DNA from: a virus
Strand: one strand, 5' to 3'
Length of the DNA stretch: 56,735 bases
Virus record (IMG/VR): IMGVR_UViG_3300044547_000820
Span: 1 to 56,735 of that record
The notes beneath the pieces are model-generated. The model did not search any database and was not told where the DNA came from. It saw nothing but the letters and a program-made list of their open reading frames with translations. Of the stretch, positions 42,901 through 50,982 are shown in pieces. A program made the position numbers and the translations under genes. Every line of letters starts with the position of its first letter. The first letter of the stretch is position 1.

Positions 42901-44199
42901 ATTACAATTGGTGGTAGAGGTTCTTCTTATACGGAGTATGTTGATAATGTAACGCCTTATGGAGAGACTGCTCCATCTTCATACGCAAACTTTGTAATTG
43001 ATGAGTTTGCAATTTACAATACATTTTTAAGTCAAGAGCAAATAACTAATAGATACATTGCCACTAAGATTCAACCATTAACTGTGTTCCCTTTCTTGTA
43101 CGGTAATGATAATAGTATTAGAGAAATTATTGACACTATCTCTTTGGCTGATTTTGGTCGTATGTATATTGAAGAAACAGATAACTCAAGGTATGACCAC
43201 TTCAATAGATTCTTTGAGTCTTCAATTGATCAACACGCAAATGTCCAAGCGTCAATTTCTGGCGATACACACATCACATCCGCTGACTTCAGTGTTCAGC
43301 TTCAAGTTAACAAGGTAACGGTGAATATTGCCGGACTGACATCAATCCTTCAGGGTCGTCAAGGTCTTTGGAACGCAGAAGACCCAACAACTCTCGGTGT
43401 TGTCACACTGGCTGCAAACGCAACATCATCTTCAACAAGTATTATCGTTGATACAACCGACAATCCCCCATTCCCGAAGAACGGTTATTTAAAGATTGAT
43501 AGTGAGATTGTAAAATACACATCGATTACATCAAATTCTTTCAATGGTCTTGAGAGAGCGCAGTTTGACACAGTTGCTGCTGCACATACCACAGCAGCAA
43601 AAGTGCGGGAAGTTAAATATTACGACATCAAATATGACAAAGCTCCTGCCTTCGACATCCAAAGCCCCTTCATCAGTGCTATTCGCTATGAAGACCCAGA
43701 CCTTGTGGAAATTCACAGGTTCTTGCCAACGGCTTATGGTGCTGAGTTAATTATGGTCGCTTCAAACTCCGTTGAGGCAAATAGTTTTGCTTACCTTCAG
43801 GGAACAAACCCCCTTACAGGGGAAGTCCAATTGACATCAATTGCTGGTACACCGATTCTTACCACAGAACAGGCAAGTCAGGTTAAGACGCAGAGCGGAA
43901 CACTTGCTTCAGACATTAGAAAATACGGTCTAAAGGAAATTGTAATTGATAATCCTTATATTACAGATGCAGAACACGCTACAAAAATAGCTAATTTCAT
44001 GATTTCCAAATTGGCGGAACCTGTCCCTATTATCAATATCAACGCAATGGCTATGCCTAAACTACAATTGGGTGATAAGATTCGCATTACCTCTATGAAT
44101 TCACTTGATATAATTAATAGTGATTACTGGGTTGTCTCCCACAGCATGAGTGTTGGAGATTCCTTAGATCATTCAATTACATTAAGGAAGGTTGTCTAA
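39964..44199 (+). CDS. Tail tip / hub protein with PA14-like and LamG-like domains
   Basis: 1411 residues. The N-terminal part includes a discoidin-like beta segment (YVEYTFTQRKVNRIRVATSE) and a tail-hub segment with HSVDRTRDLHDTSLPI and ASITLDNTNKEFNMFSSG. A domain like the 9815 protein is found at about 314-395 and again at 1147-1215. A PA14-like module is near 577-655 (GVIDGYYIPSESGVQELFMK) and a LamG/concanavalin-like module near 856-1035 (WSIEIFAKFPSVF, NFSHLLVTCDGSRVYYYVDG). The C-terminus (HATKIANFMISKLAEPVPII, LQLGDKIRI) is typical of tail hub proteins. PA14 and LamG modules commonly bind carbohydrate, so it is a likely adhesin. Confidence 0.8.
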   Translation: MLTKDIYGKTLSDSFNTAISAYAQKVKPRVKIQWLDSRHIDNLTTTTNSANVAGERSSSYYFSPQNSMSGNDRQGFTWGVCDSKDVNGQVITADGTWYTMPTNLDDHYKYGWWSTNKSQSSASGTYNGYGFVTEPYVEYTFTQRKVNRIRVATSEFNGRIKDYTLYVYNSTLTLILQEDGTMPDDAYFVDHWVSAALASQDVYRIKVLVHSTKNPVDNARIQEVSPIYETDLTDYVISHSVDRTRDLHDTSLPIAGTGSSSASITLDNTNKEFNMFSSGSIFGPYMKKDLKITIANGWRIKKTDDVISTTQLLSSISNSSSTIMVKDGDIFPDGGAGNSFVIILSPNTQDEEYVLVSSKSGTRQLTVESRGYGNTVAKAHSANATVTFDPYEYVHAGTFYVDEWSGSSSMQVSIKANDASKFLTEKQITKGFFLQTTTAGDAIGNLLMMGNFPQADYKQLVRYIDEPKRIGAIAQYSFNEPTIDRSANVVVPSTGLRARFWGIPSGKEYLVTDIVADAMDKQLSDMDKALGLKAFISPSYVALSKDLVDSNAGAAVSLEDYEFTSFGGEVNDIYYNGVIDGYYIPSESGVQELFMKVKNGGVRVFFDENLIINEWFNHVGVLTDVSSTISQNLDLDAGIPYKIRIEFFHTFNTSVYPTSGEIVAAGLPSTLYATSASLQTAGNITLTNRPIVENDDGTVSTLRSISFNDGANEVVIPTVVNGIIVDNTTAINHYIATGFHLGKFATGATTAASIYAAALHTIQEAWIDLVQPSKFDLEFWRSIGGTDEIVPATDCATIVAFDAIGSRDASPVISNKNANHHKNDAIYNNLPLLAQPTGLVSEPDNKSVSLTGTSYIRIPYHSSLDIVNSASVNYTGRWSIEIFAKFPSVFASGGEYLSNWNTGAVSNGFAFFNTSSSHGFKIYTATGLVTVSSSTALSTANFSHLLVTCDGSRVYYYVDGVLKNSTALASAPITWASDDITIGGRGSSYTEYVDNVTPYGETAPSSYANFVIDEFAIYNTFLSQEQITNRYIATKIQPLTVFPFLYGNDNSIREIIDTISLADFGRMYIEETDNSRYDHFNRFFESSIDQHANVQASISGDTHITSADFSVQLQVNKVTVNIAGLTSILQGRQGLWNAEDPTTLGVVTLAANATSSSTSIIVDTTDNPPFPKNGYLKIDSEIVKYTSITSNSFNGLERAQFDTVAAAHTTAAKVREVKYYDIKYDKAPAFDIQSPFISAIRYEDPDLVEIHRFLPTAYGAELIMVASNSVEANSFAYLQGTNPLTGEVQLTSIAGTPILTTEQASQVKTQSGTLASDIRKYGLKEIVIDNPYITDAEHATKIANFMISKLAEPVPIININAMAMPKLQLGDKIRITSMNSLDIINSDYWVVSHSMSVGDSLDHSITLRKVV

Positions 44200-46031
44200 T
44201 GGCAAGAATTAGAATTGCTTCAACATCTGGTGCTTCTGAAAACACAATTGTATTCTCCCCTGCTGGTGGTCACTCTCATAACGGTAGAAACTCGTCATTA
44301 ATTGATTCAACTGCTTACTCAATTTATGATTTCTCTCCGACCTTTGTTGGAACAGAGGTAAATCCAGATAGATCTGTTCGTCAAGAGAATAACCGAATCG
44401 CATTTGAAGATTTAATTAAGAGGGTTGTTAATAACTCCGTTCTTGCACCTGCCGGTATCCGCCTAGAGCCGGGGTCATTGAATGGCTCATTAATCATTGC
44501 TAATACAATTACAGCAAATCAGCTTGCTGCTAACACAATTACTGCAGCTGAGATTTCTGCAGGAACAATTACTGCTAATGAGCTTTCATCAAACATTGTT
44601 CTGATCAACAATAGAATCACAAGTCAAAACTGGAATGGCATTATTGAGTCTAATGGATCAATTTCAAACATAGGAACAGTTGGTTGGGCTATAACAAGCG
44701 CAGGAGAGGCTGTTTTTGATTCATCAAAGATTCGTGGTTCGGTTGCTGCAAACTCTCTATTGACTCCGAACCTTACAATCTCAAATACTGGTGCAATAAG
44801 TAGCACCAGTTTTAATGTAACTGCTGGTGGAAATGTCACAGCAACTAACGCAAACATTACTGGAACAATTACATCGGGATCAGGAGCAATTGGTGGTTGG
44901 ACAATTGATACAGCAAGAATATATGGCGGTTCAACATATCTTTATTCCAATGGCAGTATGGCAATTGGAGCTACAACCATTGCTTCCAATGGTCAAATAA
45001 CCAATGGTGGTTACACACTTTCAGCAGCTGGAGCATTAACAGCAACTGGTGCAAATGTTACTGGAACAATTAACGCTGATTTCGGAAGAATTGGTGGTCT
45101 AGAGTTGAGCGGTTCTGACTTATTCGCTGGAGATTATGTTGGGGATAATTCGTATGGTCAGTATGTAAAGTTAGATTCTGTTGGTGAAATACAGGTTTAT
45201 AGAAAAGATTTTAATTACGGTATTGGTGAATACTATGTAAGAGTTGACATAATGGGTTCGGAACCGGGAATTAAAGTTCTGGGGACTGCAGATGGATCTT
45301 ATAATGAAACACGAATAGTATCAAGTTTTGTTTCAACCAAGGATGTGATTCTTAATGGAACATCCCTTATAACTAGATTGGCTGGTAAAGCCAATACTCA
45401 TTCACACCCCTATGCTTCGGATCCTCATAATCATAGCAACTATGTTGCTACAGCTGGAGACACAATGACAGGTACTCTATTTGGAACTAGTATTGATATG
45501 TCTAACAACCTTCGTTATGGGGGGCAGGTTTATTCTGATGCTGCAAATGGTTATGCCGAATTCGGAGCCGTTGGCGCACCGGGGAGTGTTGGTGCTTATG
45601 TTTTTAGAATTAATCAAGATGAAACCCTTTATAATAAACAAGTTACTAGAGTTTCTACTGATAGACCAATCTATATAAATGCTGCTGGAACTTTATTTAC
45701 TGGTCCAAACCATTCATCTTTGAAATATAAAGAGGGCGTTATTGACGCAAATATTGATGTAAATAATTTTCTTAATGTTGATGTTGTAAATTTTTACTAT
45801 AAAGATGAATATTGGAATTTTGAAGGTGCTCCAGAGAAAGAAAAGCAATTAGGTGTTATTGTTGAACAACTTGACAGCCTTGGTCTTACAGATCTTATTG
45901 ATTACTCCGATGGGGTTCCTAATGGGCTAAATAGTGAATTAATTCCTTTTTATCTATTGCAAACATGTAAAATTCAACAAGTCCAAATAGACGATTTAAA
46001 GGCTAGAATACAAGCCTTAGAAGGTGTATAA
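44199..46031 (+). CDS. Tail fibre with C-terminal S74-type chaperone domain
   Basis: 610 residues. The shaft consists of repeats such as NTITANQLAANTITAAEISA, NITGTITSGSGAIGGWTIDT and NVTGTINADFGRIGGLELSG. The C-terminal 100 residues match an intramolecular chaperone (peptidase S74 family): SSLKYKEGVIDANIDVNNFL, VVNFYYKDEYWNFEGAP, KQLGVIVEQLDSLGL, then a coiled coil (KIQQVQIDDLKARIQALEG). This domain trimerises the fibre and is often self-cleaved at Ser; cleavage here is not shown. It is probably the main central or receptor-binding fibre. Confidence 0.85.
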   Translation: MARIRIASTSGASENTIVFSPAGGHSHNGRNSSLIDSTAYSIYDFSPTFVGTEVNPDRSVRQENNRIAFEDLIKRVVNNSVLAPAGIRLEPGSLNGSLIIANTITANQLAANTITAAEISAGTITANELSSNIVLINNRITSQNWNGIIESNGSISNIGTVGWAITSAGEAVFDSSKIRGSVAANSLLTPNLTISNTGAISSTSFNVTAGGNVTATNANITGTITSGSGAIGGWTIDTARIYGGSTYLYSNGSMAIGATTIASNGQITNGGYTLSAAGALTATGANVTGTINADFGRIGGLELSGSDLFAGDYVGDNSYGQYVKLDSVGEIQVYRKDFNYGIGEYYVRVDIMGSEPGIKVLGTADGSYNETRIVSSFVSTKDVILNGTSLITRLAGKANTHSHPYASDPHNHSNYVATAGDTMTGTLFGTSIDMSNNLRYGGQVYSDAANGYAEFGAVGAPGSVGAYVFRINQDETLYNKQVTRVSTDRPIYINAAGTLFTGPNHSSLKYKEGVIDANIDVNNFLNVDVVNFYYKDEYWNFEGAPEKEKQLGVIVEQLDSLGLTDLIDYSDGVPNGLNSELIPFYLLQTCKIQQVQIDDLKARIQALEGV

Positions 46032-46032
46032 T
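46027..46032 (+). promoter_or_regulatory. Leaderless consensus -10 (TATAAT) before 46041
   Basis: TATAAT overlaps the fibre stop codon and ends 8 nt before the ATG at 46041. No Shine-Dalgarno between them. Confidence 0.55.
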
Positions 46033-46040
46033 AGGTAGAC

Positions 46041-46703
46041 ATGGCTTACGAAAACTATTCCTTTGTATCTTGGACACCGGGGACACCTATCTCAAGTGAC
46101 CGTCTGGGTCAGATGTCTACCAATATTGGTCAGGTTAAAGACGCTACCGATGACAACCCCAAGGGTATTATCAAGATCAAGACTATTTCTGGTACAACAT
46201 TCGGTCCTTACTCATCCTTCAATACGGAGCATGAGATTATTTCCTTGGAGAATGAGGGTGGTGCTGGTGTTAATAACCTTGTTAATGTTGGCGTTAACCG
46301 TTATTATAGACTTACTCTTTCATTCCCCGGAATCAGTATCCTGAATGCAGGTGCAGAGGATTCAACTTACTTAATCACACTAAACGAGGGCACAACAGCT
46401 GCTCCAGTGGTTCTTTCAACTTGGAAAGCAACAGCTGGTCCATTTACTTTTGTTGATACAAATACTGCTAATGCAAATATTGCAAATCATAAACTTAAAT
46501 CCTCTTCGTTTGCAACAAGAATTGGTGCAGGAACTTACTCAACAATTTTTGACAGTACAAGTTCTGGTATTACAAATAAAAGATACTATATTGGAATCAC
46601 AAGAGATGATGGTTCCACTCAGAACAATAACCCAACCTTTCAGATTCTCACTAGCGATGCCAGAATGCAGTTTTATGCAGAAGACATCGGAGGGTCTGTA
46701 TAA
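46041..46703 (+). CDS. Minor tail / appendage protein
   Basis: 220 residues. NYSFVSWTPGTPISSDRLGQMSTNIGQVKD at the start splits as the phage N-terminal element W-x-x-GTPI-x-SDRL followed by a helix, often seen in proteins that bind to the tail tip. The rest is beta-rich (RYYRLTLSFPGISILNAGAE, KRYYIGITRDDG). Likely a fibre tip or decoration; the family name is not certain. It has its own leaderless promoter. Confidence 0.7.
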   Translation: MAYENYSFVSWTPGTPISSDRLGQMSTNIGQVKDATDDNPKGIIKIKTISGTTFGPYSSFNTEHEIISLENEGGAGVNNLVNVGVNRYYRLTLSFPGISILNAGAEDSTYLITLNEGTTAAPVVLSTWKATAGPFTFVDTNTANANIANHKLKSSSFATRIGAGTYSTIFDSTSSGITNKRYYIGITRDDGSTQNNNPTFQILTSDARMQFYAEDIGGSV

Positions 46704-46706
46704 CAA

Positions 46707-47147
46707 ATGTCTTCAAGCCCGCTTGCCTCTCAGCGGAAAGACATTCCTTGGACAGATAGATCATCTGTCGGTGATTTAAACCCTAACTATGCAGGTGGAA
46801 AATACATAGACGATAAAGGTTATGTCCGAGTTTTAATGCCGGAACATCCTTCCAATATTAAAGGCTATATCTATGAGCATCGTGCAGTCATTGAACACTA
46901 CCTCCGTAGATTCCTTAATCCGTGGGAAACAGTTCATCACATTAATGAAATTAAAAGTGATAATCGTGTAGAGAATTTGTTTCTTTGTACACACCCTGAA
47001 CATAGTGCAATTCATAGAGAAGGAAAGCGCCCAACTCAGGATCATCGTGATAAGCTACGAGCCAATATGAAACAAAGAAAAAAGGTTGTAAAGAAGAGCT
47101 TGAAACCTCGTTTTGATGCCCGACCAAAAAAAAACAATTTTGAGTGA
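46707..47147 (+). CDS. HNH endonuclease
   Basis: 146 residues. The HNH signature runs through YEHRAVIEHYLRRFLNPWE, VHHIN (H77-H78, N80), SDNRVENLFLC (N90) and PEHSAIH (H103). It is the free-standing phage type that nicks or cuts DNA. The C-terminus is strongly basic (KQRKKVVKKSLKPRFDARPKK). There is no Shine-Dalgarno. It is inserted between the tail genes and the replication genes, and may be a homing-type mobile gene or work in packaging; with no terminase visible here the latter cannot be tested. Confidence 0.88.
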   Translation: MSSSPLASQRKDIPWTDRSSVGDLNPNYAGGKYIDDKGYVRVLMPEHPSNIKGYIYEHRAVIEHYLRRFLNPWETVHHINEIKSDNRVENLFLCTHPEHSAIHREGKRPTQDHRDKLRANMKQRKKVVKKSLKPRFDARPKKNNFE

Positions 47148-47150
47148 AAA

Positions 47151-47172
47151 ACGCATTCTTTGCGTGTACAAT
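47151..47172 (+). promoter_or_regulatory. Hairpin plus leaderless -10 before 47180
   Basis: ACGCA (47151-47155) and TGCGT (47161-47165) form a short inverted repeat. It is followed directly by TACAAT (47167-47172), which ends 7 nt before the ATG at 47180. The symmetry may be an operator. Confidence 0.5.
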
Positions 47173-47179
47173 TATCCTT

Positions 47180-48373
47180 ATGAAAATTTGTGAAACCGAA
47201 GGATGCCCATTGGAGTTTGAACCCAATACGGCAAATCAAAAGTATGCAGACGCATCGTGTAGAAAATCAATCGACACAATGGGTCTTTGTAAATATAGAA
47301 AAGAGAATGGATTAGTTCCAATGCCTAAAGATGCATTAACAGGGGGGGAACCCCAAACAGAAACAGAATTGAAGATTAGCTATACGAAGCTTCTTCAGGA
47401 ATATGAGAAGATTAAGACAAAGGAAGATCATCTTGCCAATGCCGTGTTCAGAGCGGTTAAAGAAGGATTGTCTGACTACAAGTATGTCCCTATTCCAAAA
47501 CCCCCTGCTGACCGTAGGAAGGGCACTGAGGAGGTTGCAGTCGCTGTCATCGCAGACTGGCAATTGGCTAAGGTTACTCCTGACTATAACACTGAAGTCT
47601 GTGAACGCAGAATTGACCAGTACGCAGACAAGATTATTCACCTCACTGAGATTCAAAGACAAGACCATCCTGTGCGTGAAATTCGCATTTGGGCACTGGG
47701 AGACATTGTTGAGGGTGAGCTAATCTTTCCCGGACAAAGCTTCCTTGTAGATGGTGGTTTGTATCGTCAAATTACTGTTGATGGTCCAAGAATCATGAAG
47801 AACTTTATTACGAAGATGCTTGCCAACTTTGAGAAGGTTACATTTGTCGGGGTCATTGGTAATCATGGTTCCATTGGTGGTCGTGCAAGGCGTGATCATG
47901 ACCCAGAAACCAATGCTGACAGAATGCTTTATCGTATTGTTGAACTGATGTTTGACGGAGAAAAGCGTATCTCTTTTAATATTCCGGATGGTCGTGGTGA
48001 ACGCCATTGGTATGCGATTGATTCAATTGGCAAGTATAAGTCATTGCTTATACATGGAGATCAGTTCGGTAGTCTTTCGTCATTCTATTCTTTTCAGAAG
48101 AAAGTTTATGGATGGAAGATTGGAGGAATTGAACGCAAAGATAATGATGGGAATCTTATTGATGAGTTCAATGATGTTTACTTTGGACACTTCCATACTC
48201 CAACAAAGATGACATTTAATACAGTGCAGTGTCGTATTTCTGGTAGTCCAGAATCAACTAACACTTATGCTATTGAGGTTCTAGGAGCTGTTGGTCAAGC
48301 TTCACAGCCTTTGATGTTTGTTCACCCCGAGAAGGGTATTGTCACAGCAGAGTACACTTGCTGGTTGGATTGA
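47180..48373 (+). CDS. Calcineurin-like metallophosphoesterase with N-terminal zinc-ribbon
   Basis: 397 residues from the ATG at 47180. The frame is open from a GTG at 47144, but the leaderless promoter favours 47180. Residues 1-35 have Cys in pairs (ICETEGCPLEF, DASCRK), like a small zinc finger. The metal-binding motifs follow in order: VIADWQ (near 125), WALGDIVEGE, GVIGNHGS (near 228), LLIHGDQFG (near 292) and YFGHFHTP (near 337). Phage members are usually treated as SbcD-like nucleases or phosphoesterases; a DNA end-processing role fits the adjacent replication genes. Confidence 0.85.
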   Translation: MKICETEGCPLEFEPNTANQKYADASCRKSIDTMGLCKYRKENGLVPMPKDALTGGEPQTETELKISYTKLLQEYEKIKTKEDHLANAVFRAVKEGLSDYKYVPIPKPPADRRKGTEEVAVAVIADWQLAKVTPDYNTEVCERRIDQYADKIIHLTEIQRQDHPVREIRIWALGDIVEGELIFPGQSFLVDGGLYRQITVDGPRIMKNFITKMLANFEKVTFVGVIGNHGSIGGRARRDHDPETNADRMLYRIVELMFDGEKRISFNIPDGRGERHWYAIDSIGKYKSLLIHGDQFGSLSSFYSFQKKVYGWKIGGIERKDNDGNLIDEFNDVYFGHFHTPTKMTFNTVQCRISGSPESTNTYAIEVLGAVGQASQPLMFVHPEKGIVTAEYTCWLD

Positions 48374-48410
48374 TAATTAAGTTTATAGAAATGAATATAG
48401 AGAGTAAGAG

Positions 48411-48869
48411 ATGCTAACAGCAAAACTGATTCAAAATAAATTCTATTTGTATTCCGGGACTATCGTTAAAATCAAGAAAATAAATAAATCTGTAAATAAG
48501 ATTTATGTTGAAAAGCTTATTGATGATTCTAGGGTTGTTATTCCATTCCAACAAAATGAGCTTCTTTTAAAGCGTATTTATACTGTTGGTGAAGTTGCTA
48601 AGATTGTTGAAAGAAGACCCGATACAATACGGAAGTACGAAAAGAGAGGGTTGATACCAAGTGCAGAAAAATTTGGTTCTGAATACGGTGCGTATTCCTC
48701 TTGGCGGTACTATAATGAAGACGATGTTTATCAGATGGTGGAGTTTTTTAGCTCCAGAAATCCGGGTAGACCAACGAACGATGCTGGTATCAGCATTGAT
48801 AATAAAATAAAAACACTAAACAATAAAGTTAAGTTAACAACAAAGGAGCGTTATGTCTCAGGAAAATGA
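48411..48869 (+). CDS. MerR-type helix-turn-helix protein
   Basis: 152 residues from the ATG at 48411. Residues about 62-125 read as a MerR-like DNA-binding domain: RIYTVGEVAKIVERRPDTIR, KYEKRGLIP, then WRYYNEDDVYQMVEFF. The first 60 residues are a small basic beta domain of unknown type. It lacks the usual long dimerisation helix and effector domain. It is probably a regulator of phage genes and starts the regulatory/replication operon. It overlaps the next gene by 17 bases. Confidence 0.78.
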   Translation: MLTAKLIQNKFYLYSGTIVKIKKINKSVNKIYVEKLIDDSRVVIPFQQNELLLKRIYTVGEVAKIVERRPDTIRKYEKRGLIPSAEKFGSEYGAYSSWRYYNEDDVYQMVEFFSSRNPGRPTNDAGISIDNKIKTLNNKVKLTTKERYVSGK

Positions 48870-49059
48870 AATTGAAATTTGGGCATCTATCGGTGTTACC
48901 AAAAATCTTGGCAACTACGAATCACTTAGGCTAGATGCCGGTGCAAGAACCAAAGCTTCATCCACAGAGGATGAGAAGGCTTGGGAGAAACTATGGGCAT
49001 CCATTGATGCTCAGATTGAAGCGAAACTCCAAGAACTGGATAATGGCACTAGCAAGTAA
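48853..49059 (+). CDS. Small acidic helical protein, unknown
   Basis: 68 residues, with the strong Shine-Dalgarno AAAGGAG at 48842-48848. It is acidic and helical (DEKAWEKLWASIDAQIEAKL). It overlaps the MerR-like gene and the WhiB-like gene at its two ends. No family recognised; it may be a regulator partner. Confidence 0.65.
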   Translation: MSQENEIEIWASIGVTKNLGNYESLRLDAGARTKASSTEDEKAWEKLWASIDAQIEAKLQELDNGTSK

Positions 49060-49342
49060 CTGGAAGAGAAATGCACTCTGTGCGAGCGATCCTAAACAGT
49101 ACACTTGGTGGTCTTATGATAAAGACGACATTGCTTATGCAAAACAAGGTTGTTCTCGTTGCTCGGTTCGTAGAGAGTGCTTTCTTTCAGCTTGGGAATC
49201 GGATGAATTCTATGGTATCAATGGTGGAATCTCAGAGTTTGAGTTTCTGTTAAAGACATGGAAGAAGTCCAAAAAGGAATCCAATGTTAACTGGAAAAGA
49301 ACTGATAGAGATCTTCAAAGAATCATGCGAGAAATCGCATAA
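49043..49342 (+). CDS. WhiB-like [4Fe-4S] regulator
   Basis: 99 residues from the ATG at 49043. Four Cys at 13, 37, 40 and 46 (C-x23-C-x2-C-x5-C; LCASDP, GCSRCSVRRECF) and the turn YGINGGIS reproduce the WhiB family pattern. WhiB proteins bind a [4Fe-4S] cluster and the principal sigma factor region 4, acting as redox- or NO-sensitive regulators. The family is confined to Actinobacteria and their phages, so this is the best host marker in the window. It overlaps the next gene by 59 bases, which is unusually long. Confidence 0.9.
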   Translation: MALASNWKRNALCASDPKQYTWWSYDKDDIAYAKQGCSRCSVRRECFLSAWESDEFYGINGGISEFEFLLKTWKKSKKESNVNWKRTDRDLQRIMREIA

Positions 49343-49592
49343 GCTTTTTATACCAGACTCTCCAAGGCAAGAATCCGTTGCGGATGCCTTGGCAAAACAT
49401 TATGATAGTGAAATACTTGAAAAAGCCGTTAACTATTATATTAAAAAAAATCACGGTCCATTTTTAATCTTTGACTTTGCCATTGAATCACGCACAGTGT
49501 TTGATAAGGTAAAGTTTGAAGAGGAAGCAAAAAACCGTTTCCGCAACTTAGTAAAAGAAACCCACGACAGATTGGCATCTGATGAACTATGA
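49284..49592 (+). CDS. Small protein preceding helicase, possible loader
   Basis: 102 residues, with AAGGA upstream of the ATG at 49284. It is helical and charged (MLTGKELIEIFKESCEKSHK, VDALAKHYDSEILEKAVNYY-like region, FEEEAKNRFRNLVKETHDRL). Its stop overlaps the helicase gene by 11 bases. Helicase loaders are often encoded in this place, but there is no ATPase motif, so it could only be a non-ATPase loader or adaptor. Function not shown. Confidence 0.65.
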   Translation: MLTGKELIEIFKESCEKSHKLFIPDSPRQESVADALAKHYDSEILEKAVNYYIKKNHGPFLIFDFAIESRTVFDKVKFEEEAKNRFRNLVKETHDRLASDEL

Positions 49593-50799
49593 AGTTCGAC
49601 TTCTTAATTCCATTATTGACACAAAAGATTTCGCATCTGCGGTTAATGGTGGTGTTGAGAATATGTTTATTGAATATCGTGATGTATGGAACTTTGTTGT
49701 TTCGCATTATGACCAACACAAGAAAGTACCATCCAAAGAAACTGTAAAGCAGCACCATCCAGAATTTGAATTCTTTGCTACTCCAGAGCCATTATCCTAT
49801 TATCTTGAGGAAGCTAAAAAGGAATCACTGTCTTATCAGACAAGAGTGATTGTTTCCAAAGCTAATTCAATCCTTAATGACTCTGGACCGAAAGAATCAC
49901 TTTCGTATTTAATGGAAAGCACATCTAAGCTTTACAAGTACGCAAGTAATCTTAAAGACACAGACCTTGCTGGCGAGTGGCGTGATAGATACGAAGACTT
50001 GAAGGAGCGGTCAATCAAGGGTGCTGGAGAACTACAAGGTATTCCTAGTGGTATTGGTGTAATTGATAAATCGTTTGGTGGTTGGCAACCCGGAGACTTT
50101 ATTGTTCTTCTCGGTTGGACAGGTGTTGGTAAGTCATTCATCGCTAGATTGTTTGCGGTTAACGCTTGGAAAGCTGGCTACAGACCACTGATCATCTCTC
50201 TTGAAATGAATAAACAACAAGAGGGTCAGCGTCTTGACACACTATTGAACAATGGTGAAGGTCACTTTACTAACACAGACTTGGTTCGTGCTAACCCTAA
50301 TGTTGTTGATGGTTATGAGAAGTGGGCAGAGGAAACCTTTGCGGGTAAGCATGCTATCCATCTTGTTACATCAGAGGGGCTGGAGACAGCTGACCAGAAC
50401 ATGGTGCAAGCAAAGATTGACCAGTATCAACCGGACATTGTAATCCTTGACTATCACGGTCTATTTGACGACTCAAGCGGTGCGAAGAATGAAACAGAGA
50501 AGGCTAAGAACCTTTCTAAGGCATTCAAACGCATGGCTGTTAAGAACGGGGTGCCAATCATTGATGTGGCAGCAGTAACTATGAATGATGGTCACTCAGA
50601 GCGACCACCAGAATTAGAAGAAGTCGCTTGGAGTAAGCAGTTGGCATATGATGCTGACTTAGTGTTGGCAATCCATCGTGATTACAACTCTGACTTATTC
50701 CAAGTGGTATCAAGGAAGGTAAGGCGGTCAACTCATTTTGGTTTTCTCCTTCGTTGGAATTTAGACACAGGAAAGTGGGCAGAAGAATGGGATCTGTAA
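49582..50799 (+). CDS. Replicative DNA helicase, DnaB type
   Basis: 405 residues. Walker A GWTGVGKS at residues 178-185, Walker B in DIVILDYHGLFDD near 287, and IISLEMNKQQEGQRL mark a RecA-fold SF4 helicase; the N-terminal 150 residues are helical like the DnaB N-domain. A C-terminal RKVRRSTHFGFLLRWNLDTG is typical. It unwinds DNA 5' to 3' and interacts with the primase encoded next but one downstream. The Walker A Lys and Thr/Ser are intact. Confidence 0.9.
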   Translation: MNYEVRLLNSIIDTKDFASAVNGGVENMFIEYRDVWNFVVSHYDQHKKVPSKETVKQHHPEFEFFATPEPLSYYLEEAKKESLSYQTRVIVSKANSILNDSGPKESLSYLMESTSKLYKYASNLKDTDLAGEWRDRYEDLKERSIKGAGELQGIPSGIGVIDKSFGGWQPGDFIVLLGWTGVGKSFIARLFAVNAWKAGYRPLIISLEMNKQQEGQRLDTLLNNGEGHFTNTDLVRANPNVVDGYEKWAEETFAGKHAIHLVTSEGLETADQNMVQAKIDQYQPDIVILDYHGLFDDSSGAKNETEKAKNLSKAFKRMAVKNGVPIIDVAAVTMNDGHSERPPELEEVAWSKQLAYDADLVLAIHRDYNSDLFQVVSRKVRRSTHFGFLLRWNLDTGKWAEEWDL

Positions 50800-50981
50800 A
50801 GAATAAGAAAAAGAATGTTCTCTACGGGGAAGCTCAAGACATTGAGACAATCATTAGGCTAAGACCTTGGATTGAGGATGAATGTCGTAAGAAATACGGA
50901 GACTTTAGAAAGAGTGATCTTGTAACAGATTATGATGCAAAGACAGACATTTTCAAGTTCAAGCTCTTCTTTCACAAGTAA
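50787..50981 (+). CDS. Small basic protein between helicase and primase
   Basis: 64 residues from the ATG at 50787, overlapping the helicase by 13 bases; upstream in-frame starts would run deeper into the helicase. It is basic and charged (MGSVKNKKKNVLYGEAQDIE, WIEDECRKKYGDFRKSDLV). No family recognised. Its place suggests a replisome accessory. Confidence 0.6.
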   Translation: MGSVKNKKKNVLYGEAQDIETIIRLRPWIEDECRKKYGDFRKSDLVTDYDAKTDIFKFKLFFHK

Positions 50982-50982
50982 G

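Noticed and set aside
43801-43830. CCCCCTTACAGGGG hairpin as terminator
   Set aside because: It lies in the coding frame of the tail-tip protein and lacks a T run.
47342-47357. G7 tract followed by CCCC as a terminator hairpin
   Set aside because: It is inside the metallophosphoesterase coding frame, with no T tract and only a 2-3 nt loop.
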